From Platycnemis pennipes (taxonomy: Eukaryota > Arthropoda > Insecta > Odonata > Platycnemididae), in NCBI GenBank assembly GCA_933228895.1, contig OW121856.1, positions 114,179,163 to 114,243,162 on the forward strand: 64,000 bases of DNA. The letters run 5' to 3'. A program made the translations under genes and the position numbers. Below, one piece after another: positions 47,206 through 57,786 of this stretch. The notes under the pieces are model-generated. The model searched no databases, was not told where the DNA came from, and was given only the letters and a program-made list of their open reading frames with translations. Positions within the stretch are counted from its first letter, which is position 1. Every line of letters starts with the position of its first letter.

Positions 47206-48590
47206 GTTCGTGGACCTTTGAATTACATTGAATTTTATAAATGCTTGGGCCAAAGTTTTTGTTGAGAATGTCTTTGGAAGAGAAATTTCACTCTCTTTGT
47301 CAATGGTTAGCCTTTCTTCCTCTGCTATCTTAGTTGATTTAGACTCTATTGAGTCCTCATTTGATAATTCTTCATTGGCAGCTTCCAGAAGCTCATCTAC
47401 ATCTTCATTATCCATTTCTAAGTCCAGCGCTTTTGCCATCACATAATTTCTTTACTGGCGTTTGTCTCAGCATTTTCTACCTCAAATCCCTTAAAACCAT
47501 CGGCATACCTTTCAAGCACTTTCTTCTATATAGAATATATATACCACGCATACAATTTTCACTCACTTTGTCCCATGCCGCAGCTAAGTTTTGAATGGCA
47601 TGAAGAATATTATAACCCGGCCAAAAGTCTTTCAATGATCGTTCTCCTTTTTCCGTAGCTTCTATAGCCATTGCAAATGTGTTTCAAAGGTAGTAGGCTT
47701 TAAAGTTTCGATTGCTCCTTGATCCATTGGTTGGATGACAGATGTTGTATTAGGAGGTTCGAAAACAACTTTTACATCAGTCTTCGAACAACGCAAGCAT
47801 CTTCCATGATTTCTTATTGGACCGGAAATATACCGGCAAATCTTTCTTTTCCACATTCTTGAAGGCTCTGGGGTTTTCGCTATGGTGTAACAGCAGTGGC
47901 TTCAACTTGTGGCCGGCAACATTTCCCCCCAGCAAAAGCGTTAATCTGTCTTTGTGAACTTTAAATCCAGGTAAATTCTTTGTTTCCTTGTGGATACAGA
48001 GGTACAATCTGGCATCTTCTTCCACAGGAGGCCTGTCTCATCAACGTTAAATTACCCCTCACCACCAACTCATCAAACTTCTCCCGATACAACTCAGCTG
48101 CACATTTATCGGCACTGGCAGCCTCCCCACTTAATTTTACATTATACAAATTCACAATCTGTTTAAACCGATTAAACCAACCACGGCTAGCATTAAATGT
48201 TAGGTCACAGTCCTCTCCTTTATTTTTTGAGGTCCCCAAACTACGTGCCTTTGCTTGGATTGTTTGTAAACTCAACAGGATCCGTTTTAGAATTTGATCT
48301 TCAATCCAAATCACGAGTAACTTCTCCATTTCGTGAATGGGCCCTTTTATTTTTCAGTCAAAATTGTTGTCTTCAACATACAGTACCTTTGACAGCTTCC
48401 AGAATACAGAGTCGATCTTTTATGATGGTACTAACGGTGGATTTCGTCAGGCCAAAACTAGTTGACAAAGACGTCACAGTTTGTCTAGCATCAGACTGTT
48501 TCACAATGGCTAGCTTTTTTTCCAAATCAATAGCCTTTCCTTTTCTCTTTTACCAATGCTAACACAACCAATTTGTTGTTTGGGTGGCAT
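47206..48590 (-). pseudogene. Tigger-type transposase, near full length but broken
   Basis: Minus-strand start at 48590 reads MPPKQQIGC, then GKRKRKAIDLEKKLAIVKQS and GLTKSTVSTIIKD, the pogo/CENP-B N-terminal HTH. 48329-47961 gives MEKLLVIWIEDQ, RGWFNRFKQI-NLYNVKLSGEAASAD and an RE-F matching the second DNA-binding domain. The DDE core follows in pieces: GNKEFTWI/FKVHKDRLTLLLGGN, VVFEPPNTTSVIQPMDQGAI (47780-47720). The acidic C-terminus 47442-47206 has DNEDVDELLEAANEELSNED. At least four stops or frameshifts. Order and length match TIGD-type transposases of about 500 residues. Confidence 0.88.
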
Positions 48591-48933
48591 TTTACATCAC
48601 ACGGTTATCACACACAAAAAAGGCAATTATGGTGGCCGGGCGCACTTGATAACTATGCAGGTGAATCATCAGCCTCTCAACTACCACAACGGTCCTCGTG
48701 ACTGCCTTCTGCAATATCCCAACGGTGCTGATCGCTCGACCTTTTGTCTAACACACTGTAGCCTTTGTCTAACACCTCAAACACATTGTAGGGAACCCAA
48801 GTACATCGTAGCGGCTTAAATTTTCCACCACGCCATCTATTGTTACGTGCATATTAATTTTACCGAGTCAAGACTGCTTGGAGCAGATTTCCCATACTTC
48901 TATGTACATATTATGACTCCTTTGTGTTTGTAC

Positions 48934-49519
48934 CAGGGATGTGACCTGAAAAGGCACTTTACGTTTCGTGCCGTTCCTGGGAGGCACCCGAACTCAGTCC
49001 GAGCCTCGGCGTTGAAGCAGACCCAACCCTTCACCATGGGTGGTTTATAGCACCAACTGACCTGTCACACTATTGTTTATAACTTCTTAAAGTTAAACAT
49101 AAATCGCACAATTATGTTCTACTTTGTGTTGTACTATTCACGTCGATAAAAATGTTTTTTTAAACAAAGTTATACAATGTATATTAACCATTTTACGTGC
49201 ATTAGTAAACCAAGCCAGTTTAATGTACATTAAATTACTTAAGCATGTAAATTGGTTAATATCTATCGTATGACTGCAATGAAAAAACCATTGTCATCAG
49301 TGTGACAAGTGCAACACAAAGACGAACATAGCTTTTTGATTTATCTTTAACTTTAAGAAGTTATAAACTATAGTGTGACTGGTCAGTTGGTGCTATAAAC
49401 CACCCGTGGTGATTTCGGTCAGGGTTCGGTCTCCTTCAACGCCGAGGCTCAGACTCCGAGTTCGGGTGCCTCCCAGGTACGGCACGAAACGTAAAGTGCC
49501 TTTTTGGGTCACATCCCTG
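48934..49519. mobile_element. hAT-type MITE with long terminal inverted repeats
   Basis: CAGGGATGTGACC (48934) and GGTCACATCCCTG (to 49519) start inverted arms of about 150 to 190 bp that include the TTTACGTTTCGTGCCG, CGAGCCTCGGCGTTGAAG and CACCAACTGACC blocks. The flanking 8-bp duplication GTTTGTAC is perfect (48926-48933, 49520-49527). Arm-to-arm identity looks high with small indels. 586 bp, non-coding. Confidence 0.88.
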
Positions 49520-50385
49520 GTTTGTACAATGCATGAGACGTAAAAATTTGTCGGTGAAATATTTATCTTTGTTATAGCGGCTCTATACCCTATAATACCG
49601 CTACTAAATATATGTTTCTCGACGGTAACTCATTGCGATACTTTGAACGTCCTTTCCATAACATTTCCTGAATAAATTTCGAAGCGGTTAAAATTTTATA
49701 TTTTGAAATAATATTGGTCGTAACTTCGGATGATCGTAAGTCGGACGGTCGTAAGTCTACCTGTAGTAGTTTGCGAGGGAAAAATAGGAAACATTCGTCT
49801 TACCATTGTATTTATCAGAGCCCCTCAGCTCTAGTGAATATTCATTAATAATAGCGTATGGAAACTATTAAAGTTCGAAGAGTCTCCCCCATTGAACATG
49901 GTCTATTAATAGTCGTTCCATTATATAGGCTCCACAGGGTTCCCTGCTTCTGGATTGCTCTGCTGCTGCAAAGCATGGCATGAAGGGTGAACCACACGTC
50001 AGTAAAATGAATACCAAGTGTTTTTCAATGATCACCTGAATAAATAATTTTAGATAAATAAAAGTTAATCTTAACTAATTGGCTTGGTACTCCGATGCCT
50101 CCGATGCTAGTTACGAAGCTTTAACAGAGAGAGTGCACCGTCTGCTTCGAAGCAGCACCACCTAGTGGGCAGATAAGAGGAAAGAGTTTTCACGCCACAC
50201 GGCACATGATTTCCCGGCGTGCAATAGTGTTGCTGTTGCATTTTCGTGCCGTTGAATTTCCTCACTTTTTAATTTGTGAGGAAAAATATATAATATTTTA
50301 TGAGGGAACGGCTAAAGATACATACTCCCAAGGTTATAAGCTTTCGATCAAGACAGCAAAAAAATAATGGGAAATTAGCCCATTT

Positions 50386-50731
50386 TGGGGCCAGGTGTGA
50401 TGAACATTTTGAGACGAAAAACTTTTTGGGACAAGATACGATAATCATGAGTGGATAATCCTATAGGATTGGTTTAGCACCGCCCTCCACTTAATTCTTC
50501 CATCAACACTTCAGTAATATGTACTCTCTCGGGTAGTCCTCGCCTGGAGATCCAAATGGGGGACTCTTTTGCCTCCGGAATATTTTATTCTGGAGGGTTC
50601 CATTTACCATTATAATCCTCTCACTGTACTGCAGGAACCTCTTCACGCTTCCTGAGCATTATACATTTAATTGACATTTAATGATCCTGTAGCTTCTGCT
50701 CTTGAAGTCTCCTTCGGGCCATCTCATTTCA
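50386..50731. repeat. Repeat sequence related to 53990-54140
   Basis: TCTCTCGGGTAGTCC, GGAGATCCAAATGGGGGACT and TACCTCCGGAATATTTTA-like words recur at about 54050-54125 with some 85 % likeness by eye. Both lie outside the hAT element at 50740-53933. The source family was not recognised. Confidence 0.5.
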
Positions 50732-50739
50732 CTGATTCT

Positions 50740-53700
50740 TAGAGATCCGTGTAATTCGCGAGACACTATATTGAAAAATAGCGCGAAATACCGCGAAATC
50801 GGTAAATAAAACGAAATTTTGCCTTTTTTGCGAATTTTACATGAATTAGCGAAAATATCACATGTAAAGAGTCATAATCGATTAAAGTCTAAGCCTTCAT
50901 TGTTTAACGCTGATGATGTTCATTCGCTCTATCTCATTACGATTCAAAGGTCAATTGGCTTGTTTTATCTCGCCCATATTGCATTCGCGTAATATCGCGC
51001 ACTGTAGTGAGGTCTCCGCCGGAATTTGCCGTTAAATTAATCACCGCCTCTCTCTTTGATTCGTGTTTATCAATCCTGAAATTCTCGGAAATATTTAGAA
51101 TGATGCGCTTTCACTCCTGAAGAATTAGATATTCTGAATCAATAATGTTCTGAAGAGCGGAAATATAAGCTCATGCGCCCGGCACGCGTCAATGCCGAGC
51201 AGTAATTCCGGTGACTCACCGCGATGCAGTAGACAGCGTAATTGGATAACTTGTTGTGGGAAAACCTTTAGTGTGGGCCTAATGTGACAATTTTGTAGAC
51301 TTAAACATGGCTGCTGGCTGGGAACGGAAGCGCTAGCAGTTGGGGGAATGGGGGGAAGGAACAGAAAGGATAGGAGGAGAGGGGGTGCTACTTATTAGCG
51401 GATGGATCGTCGGATATTCGACCCTCATTGGGCTTCAATGCAAAAAAAAAATGCATACCTTCCCTCGGCACCTGGGTGAGGGGTATTACAAGGGAGCCCA
51501 CGACAAAAAACATTTTGCCCAAAATGTAAGTTATACATTACTCATGGTGATACTGTAGCTGCCCAGCACTCCGTTTGAAAACACCGTCGTGAGTGGTCGT
51601 GTTTTGAGTTTGGACTGTTTTCTGCTATCGTGGTTACAGCTTTAAATGTCAAACGAAGGAAAGGAATTTTAAAATGCCGAAACCTAGTGTTACCGTTCAT
51701 ACCAGGGCGAGTGAATTCAGCTCAGAAGGATTTTATGTGAACGACAAAGTATTACGGTGCAAATTTTGCAATAAAAGACTTGAATTTGAAAGACGTGACA
51801 CGTTGTTAAAGCACATCGGTAGCGATACACATAAACGTGCGAAAGAAAGGGGCCCCGCAAAACAACAGCTATCATTTGAACAGACAGTTACTCAGTCAAA
51901 GAAAGCAAAGGAGGAGAAAGAGGAATTTGTTGTCGCTACTACTGAAGCATTTTTAAATTCTGGAATTAGTGTAGAGAAACTCGATAATTCAAAAATTCGG
52001 GAATTGCTCTCGAAGTACATGAAAGATAGTGGGGATTTACCGTCTGCCGATCGTATTCGCCAACACTACATCCCGATTATAGGGAAAAAGAAGCAGGAAG
52101 CGCTTAAATGTTAAGGACAAAAAGCTGTTCGTTTTTTGTGACAAAACAATAGACAATTAAGGAAATTGTGTGTTTAATGTGTTATTTCATTTACTGGAAA
52201 ATAGTTGCTGCCAGAGTATTTATTTAGTTGCAAGTGTAGTTTTAGATGTTGCAAATGGTGCTTAGTGCTCACAAGCTATCGTAGATACTTTAAATCGATA
52301 TGAGGTCCATTAACACAATGTTGTTGGTGTTGTTACAGATTCTGCACGTTACATGGGTGCATGTGTTAATACTTTGAGGGGGCTTATTGGGGACAATCTT
52401 GCGCATGTGCAATGTTGGGCACATAAAGGTAACTTAGTGGGACAAATTTGGCAGTGCAATTTGGATGAAGTGAACTCAATAGTTTCAAAAACAAAAGCAG
52501 CATTTCTGAATGCAAGAAGAAGGAAACATCTTCACTAGGAATTTTTACGTGGGAAGTATGAAGAAAGCAAACTTTTTTCCCATGCCAGTGCAAACGAGAT
52601 GGAATACGTGGTTTCTGGCTGTGCTTTATATTCATGAGCACCCAGAAGACATATTGGAAATTATGGAAAAGATGAAAACAGTGGTGTTCATTTCCTTAAA
52701 AACTTACATTCAAGTGCTTTAGATGTCATAAGAATCCAAGCGCAGTTCGTTGCTGACAACTGTGACGCTTTGTAAACTTAATCACTTTCCTGGAAGGCAA
52801 CAGCTACCCCACAGCTCATGTCCTGCATTCCAAACTGAAGGTTCTGCACAATATGCTGGGTCTAATTGCGGAGGAGGTCTTTTCCCCAGAGCTCAATGCC
52901 TAATTACAAACATTGAAAGCCATTGACAGAGCTGAAGTTGTAAATGCCTTGAAGATGACTGCTCAGAAGAGTCTACTGAAACTCAACCAACTGATGGCCG
53001 AAGACCCTTCAAAGTTGATTTTTGAAGCACTTAATCGTGTTTGATCCGAGAAGTTGATTATCCGAGATAGCATTTTAAGCAAGTTGAAGAAGTTGTCAGA
53101 TGCTGCCCCTATTAGCCCTCAAAAGTATATTGAAGGCTACACCATGCTGCAGAAAATGGCCAAGGAACAGTTGTTGCAGCCTGATAGTGCTCCCCTGGAT
53201 GTTTGCAGCCTCTTGTGTTCCATAACTACATGGAATTCACAACGACTGCTCTGCAAGCTTACCCTACGTCCAATGTAGATGCAGAACGATCGATATCTCA
53301 GTATTGTGTGGTGGTATCTGATCGAAGGAGAAGACTGAAGCCAGAGAAGGCTGAAATCCTCACCTTAGCATTTTCCTGGTATTTTATTTCTATTTTGCAG
53401 TAGCCTGGATCCATAGAATTTGTTTCTGTTATTTTGCACTTGAATAAGTCTAACTTCGGTTTTTTACTTGTTTTGCAGATCTGCCCCTGGCAACCTTTTG
53501 TTTGAAATGACAGACTTCACTGAAAAGCATTTTTCTCTTCACATTATCTAAATTAATACAACGAAATTGAAAACAAATTTCAGTACCATTTGGTTAAGTT
53601 TTGCTCTAGTCTTCCTCACAAAGACAATTATTAAAGTGAAGTGTTCACAGTGCACCTTTTCTTGGTCTCTATGATATTAACAAAACTTGAACCATTTCCT

Positions 53701-53933
53701 CCATTTGGTCTTAATCGAAATTTTGTACAGTCAAAATTGTATTAAATGTTACGTAAAATGCTTAATAAAAGTATAACCATTCACAAAACGTGTACCAAAA
53801 AATAATAAAACGCCTAGAAATGTGCAAAAATTGTAACATTATAATATCACCGCAAAGATTTTCTATAACACCAAAATCACATAGTTTTAAAACGAATTTT
53901 AGCAAAAAATAAAACCACTCTCATGGACCTCTA
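50740..53933 (+). mobile_element. hAT element (hAT-D) carrying a CGGBP1-like transposase
   Basis: TAGAGATCCGTG (50740) and CATGGACCTCTA (to 53933) are inverted ends matching at 10 of 12 positions. They are flanked by CTGATTCT and CTGATTCC (50732-50739, 53934-53941), an 8-bp duplication with one change. Left arm has GCGAAAT-type repeats. Encodes the transposase remnant at 51674-53403. Confidence 0.82.
51674..53403 (+). pseudogene. hAT transposase with CGGBP1-like BED-type N-terminus, degenerate
   Basis: 51674-52114 is an intact 146-codon frame: VLRCKFCNKRLEFERRDTLL then KHIGSDTHK, a C2-H-H zinc finger of BED/CGGBP1 type, and later EAFLNSGISVEKL, LLSKYMKDSGDLPSADRIR, very close in layout to vertebrate CGGBP1, itself derived from a hAT transposase. 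After stops the catalytic region follows: VVGVVTDSARYMGACVNTL, NLAHVQCWAHKGNLV, MPVQTRWNTWF. The C-terminal dimerisation motif is at about 53230-53390 (TALQAYPTSNVDAERSISQY, then RRRRLKPEKAEIL). Several stops and frameshifts occur between the blocks. Confidence 0.88.
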
Positions 53934-53941
53934 CTGATTCC

Positions 53942-55411
53942 TAATTCATCGAGGTCCATTTTCTGCATTTCCACGTTAAGGTTCTCCAGTCTTTCACAGG
54001 TCCGAAGTGATTGCACGTTCCTACCCTAAAATGTCTATCACACTTGACTGATGTTCTCTCTGGGGTAGTCCCTGCCCAGAGATCCGAATGGGGGACTATT
54101 TTACCTCCGGAATATTTTACTCGAGAGGGTGCCATCACGTCTTGATAAGAAAAAAAGAGTGGAGTAGCTGCGACTCCTCAGGATAATAATGTGGTGGTTT
54201 CCCCTTGCCTTCCACATCGCAGTACTACAGCCGTTAAAGTAAATGTTACCACGCCTGTAGTGAAATGAGTGTCGCTGTACCGACCACTGTGGTCTCCACC
54301 TTCACTCATGTGAAGAAGAGCTGCTGCCCTCTCCTCCTCCGGGTGATGGGAAGCGTAATTGTTGGTGGCCTTGCGTCGCCAAGTCACGGCATCTTCATAA
54401 GTTCTGTATTATTTAGAGGCCTACCTTACCCAGTGATGGACCAAATACCCCCTCAGAATGCCATCGCTTTTTGTCCACGGCTGCTTATTCGATGAATAAA
54501 CTCGCTTATCTTGCAGTTAACCTCTATGTGTAGAGGTTGATAGAATGTAGATAGTAATTCAGTGGTATAGTCTGCATGAGTTCTTAGTGTCTGGTGTGAA
54601 GTAGATATTAATGGATTTTCAGTGAGTGTAATCGTAATCATAAGGAGCTGTTACTATTAAACCATGCTACTATTTCATTTACTGAAGCATTGATACAGCT
54701 GATGAGAAGTATTTTCCTTGAAATTATGCACAATATATGTATGTTATCCATATAAACATGCGATGGTGGAGGAAAGAGATTTGGAGAGATCAATTATTTT
54801 CACATTCAAAAAATGGAGACCAAGGATGGAGCCCTGAGGAATGCCACTCAAGAGTTTCACAGAAGCATTCTATCACAGTTATTCCTCCATTTCTTGTTTC
54901 TTTGAAGCATAGGACCGTCTGTGGTAAATCATTTAGGAAGGGAAGTATTCCTGCTCAAATTAATTCCAGTGACTCCTCAAACTCTTCTAGCTTTAGTTTT
55001 TATGTAGACTTTGGAAACAGTGGTATTGTGGTAGATTTTGGTTGTCATGGTTCTTGTACTGTGTATTGTGGCACATCTGTGTGTGTGTCCCATTCTCATG
55101 GCATAATCCCTTAATTGTTTAAAATCAACCATTTCCAATTTTTGGGGAGGAAAATGTATTATCCTTGTCGAAGTTTAATGGTTCCATCTTGAATTGTAAG
55201 AAGTGCTTGTTCATTATAGTCTTTATATGCTCTGCTTGTGTGAAAGAAAAATGTCTTTATCAAGAAAGTGGCGGCAATTTGTGACTGTGCACATCCATAT
55301 GGACACATCATTGGTAATATTTCCTGGCCATCAAACTTCTTCATAACAACTTCACAACAAGGTTCTCTCTCACTTGAATGTTGTTTTCATTGGTTGCTTG
55401 TCTTGTTGCAG
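53942..55411. other. Intron sequence before ANKRD13C exon
   Basis: Begins with the repeat related to 50386-50731. The rest (54400-55400) shows no coding similarity. Ends with the pyrimidine tract and acceptor at 55411. Confidence 0.4.
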
Positions 55412-55541
55412 AGCATGGACTTCCCGCTGTCGGTTGAGATGCTGCTCAATGTCTTGGAGGTGATTGCTCCTTTCAAGCACTTCAGCAAACTACGTGAGTT
55501 TGTCGAGATGAAGCTGCCACCTGGTTTTCCTGTCAAAATTG
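55412..55541 (+). CDS. ANKRD13C: ANKRD13C orthologue, internal coding exon
   Basis: A 130-bp exon lies between the acceptor tcttgttgcag (ends 55411) and a gttagt donor at 55542. It starts in phase 0 and ends after the first base of a codon. The peptide reads DFPLSVEMLLNVLEVIAPF, KHFSKLREFV and KLPPGFPVKI, nearly identical to the C-terminal core of ANKRD13C. The family continues with an Asp-Ile-Pro-Val segment, and the leftover G at 55541 fits a split Asp codon. I could not find the continuation before 64000, so the last coding exon(s) must lie beyond the window. Confidence 0.94.
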
Positions 55542-55877
55542 GTTAGTCTTTGTTAGTTATGATTTGCTCCTAGGTGAAGTGTGTTTTGCCATAGTGACTA
55601 ATGCATTCTGCAGATAGTGCAAATTGGAGGGAAAGAGAAGTGAAAGCTTCTTTCTTATTTTTTAATGCTAGACTTAAATCACTGCATTTACAATCTCCAG
55701 GATTATTTAAAATGTATAATGTCAACAGGATTTATAAAGTATATTGCTAGTTACTGTAATGTAACTTCAACCTCTGAGTCTCCAGCTAGCATCAGGTTTC
55801 ATTGCCATCATAATCGCTGGAGACTCATGAGGGGTCACGCCTAAGGGTAGCCACGTCAGCCAACAGTGGACAGGTGG

Positions 55878-56525
55878 CTACCCAGCATTAGGGTCATGTG
55901 CACAAAGCATTCGGAGGGACCCGAGAAGGACAGCCTTCTGCATTGCACTTGCAAGTGCATCCGCTCGCCCCCTGTATACTGGGATGCACTTGAGATTTTC
56001 AAGCAGTGAGCTCTTGACACCACCAAGCACGCCCACGATGAGGACTACCAGTTTCACAGAGTAGCCCATGTACATTTGCCGGAGTTCGCACAGCAGATCT
56101 TGATATTTAGTCCTCTTTTCAATCTCCTTCGCTGCCATGTTCGTTTCGGCCGGTGCCGAAAACTCTATTGCAAACATGGAATGCGAGACAGTGTCGAGGA
56201 GAGCAATGTCAGGCTTTGTCGCCTCCAACTGCCTGGTGGTGGAGAGGGAATAATTCCACCAGATCTTACACTTATCGTTCTCCATGACGGACTCGATGTC
56301 TCCAGGGGTGTAAGGCAGCACCGGATTTGCATCTATGCCGTAATGCTGTCTTAGGTGGTAGTACAAAACCCGCAGAGCCGAGTTGTGCTGGTTTATGCAT
56401 GCATTCTTCACATAAAAGCTGCAACCAGAGAGTAGATGACCTAATATCTCCGGCTGCCTTTGGCACGCTGTCATCAACACCCTCTTGTACCGTTGCATCA
56501 TCTTTGGGGCAAACGTGACGGACAC
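55878..56525 (-). pseudogene. LINE C-terminal endonuclease-like domain (R2/R4-type)
   Basis: An uninterrupted 215-codon minus-strand frame. It begins near a TACQRQPEILGHLLSGCSF segment resembling the TL-HIL--C zinc-like motif after the RT, then has HNSALRVLYYHLRQHYG, TKPDIALLDTVSHSMFAIEF with a KPD...E pattern of the restriction-like endonuclease, then AAKEIEKRTKYQDLLCEL and VLIVGVLGGVKSSL. These order as in the C-termini of R2/R4-like non-LTR retrotransposons. No RT motif lies upstream within the window. The frame is long and open, yet the element is only a fragment. A short inverted pair (TCTCCGGCTGCCTT.GGCACG, 56447 and 56537) flanks its start. Confidence 0.68.
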
Positions 56526-56807
56526 GAGATGCTGAGCGTGCCGAAGGCAGCCGGAGATCCAAAGTTCCTCTCACAGCAGATGAAATGTGCTCTCAGCTCT
56601 GGTCCATCAACGTAAGCATTCATTATGAAAAGAATGAGGGGGCCAATAAGGAATCACTCATTGTTCTTTTATGGCTGTGGTTAGTTCCTTCTCTCGATGT
56701 GTCTTGAGCAGTTCATTTTCTTGAGTCCGAGTGAAATGTGATTTTGGTTTCGGGTTTGTCTTGCGAGAGGTTTTTCTCAACCTGTATTTATTGAAATATT
56801 CAGTGCA

Positions 56808-57786
56808 ATGGCATCGCATAGGAAAGACAGTGCTTTGCGCAAGGAAGAAATCTTGTTAGATCTGTGCGCTGATGATGTATCAGATGTGCCATTACAGTAT
56901 GATGAAGATAGTGACGAGAGTGGAAGTGATTCCGATATTGTAGTGGTGGTCAAAATATAAAATCCACTCCTCTCTTGATAAGTGAAAGTGACTCTGCAAT
57001 AAGAGCGCAAATGAAGACGAAACTTCACCAGGAATCTCTACTACATGCAATTTTTGGGCCAACCTAGAGTAAAACGTGTACCAGAAAATTCTACCAGTAT
57101 CCTTGATGTAGTCTCATTGTGTATTGCCGATGACTTGTTCGAAATGATATGCATTCAGATCTGTATTACCATCGAAGCCAACATAGATACAAAGATTCAC
57201 CAAAAACAGGAAAGTGGTCTTGACATAACCATTACTGAAATGATAAAATTCTTTGCTCTTTTGATTCTCATGGGGCAGGTGAGGAATATTCACTGGAGTA
57301 TTGGAGCACTGATCCTTTTATAGCAAGAAACATATGTAGATAATTGGTGACGAGAAACAGATTTGGAAAGCGTGGCACTTTAGTAATAATGAAACAATTT
57401 TGGACGCAACAGACAGACTATACAAAATAAGACCGGTCTTGGAATACTTCATTAAAAAATTTCAAAATGTATATAAACCAAAGCAGCTGTCTCTTGGTGA
57501 AGCAATGATTCCATGCAGAGAAAGATTAAAAATTAAGACCTATAATCCAGCCAAAGTCATAAAGTTTGACTTGCTAGTTCGTATGGTTTGTGAAAGTGAT
57601 TCTGGCTACATCAGTAAATTAGAAATATATTCGGCCAAGGGAAAAAAATTAGAACAAACCATCCTTTCTCTTTTGAAACCTCATCTCAATCTTTGGCATC
57701 ACATATATCAAGATAATTATTACAACTGCGTAAAAGTAGCAGAACTGCTCTTTGATAATGAAATTAGAGTTCGTGGAACCATGAAC
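56808..57786 (+). pseudogene. piggyBac transposase (PGBD4-like), 3'-truncated
   Basis: ATG at 56808 starts an acidic N-terminus (MASHRKDSALRKEEILLDLC, then DEDSDESGSDSD). Stops follow at 56958 and after. 57045-57320 gives VPENSTSILDVVSL, DDLFEMI and MIKFFALLILMGQVRN, the piggyBac core before the first Asp. 57400-57786 gives DRLYKIRPVLEYF, QLSLGEAMIPCRERL (a GRL-type motif with R changed to C-R-E), RMVCESDSGYI and HHIYQDNYYNCV, which includes the second catalytic Asp. Similarity stops at RGTM near 57785, before the third Asp and the cysteine tail. Upstream of 56808 no terminal repeat was found. Confidence 0.88.

Larger units (their letters stand above)
45727..49763 (-). mobile_element. Tigger element with CAGGTAG...CTACCTG ends and CGACTTACGACC subterminal repeats
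   Basis: Ends CAGGTAGTCCCCGACTTACG and CGTAAGTCTACCTG are inverted (with an indel) and flanked by TA (45725-45726, 49764-49765). CGTAAGTCG-type words recur at 45770-45800 and 49720-49755. It interrupts another repeat whose unoccupied form is seen at 42115, so both boundaries are secure. It encodes a dead transposase on the minus strand and has accumulated smaller insertions at 46218-46361, 47039-47154 and 48934-49519. Confidence 0.9.
45556..50385. mobile_element. Second copy of the AATAGGG-type element, split by a Tigger insertion
   Basis: 45556-45726 matches about 41950-42115 of the complete copy (GGGTTAATTGCGATTTGT, GGCAGGGTGCGCTGCC), and 49766-50385 matches 42116-42739 (CCCCTCAGCTCTAGTGAATA, CTTTCGATCAAGACA). 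The missing interval is exactly the Tigger element at 45727-49763. The left terminus is eroded. Confidence 0.8.

Noticed and set aside
54178..54495. Frames on both strands of about 70 codons
   Set aside because: No motif, no splice context, and the flanks resemble a repeat seen again at 50386-50731.
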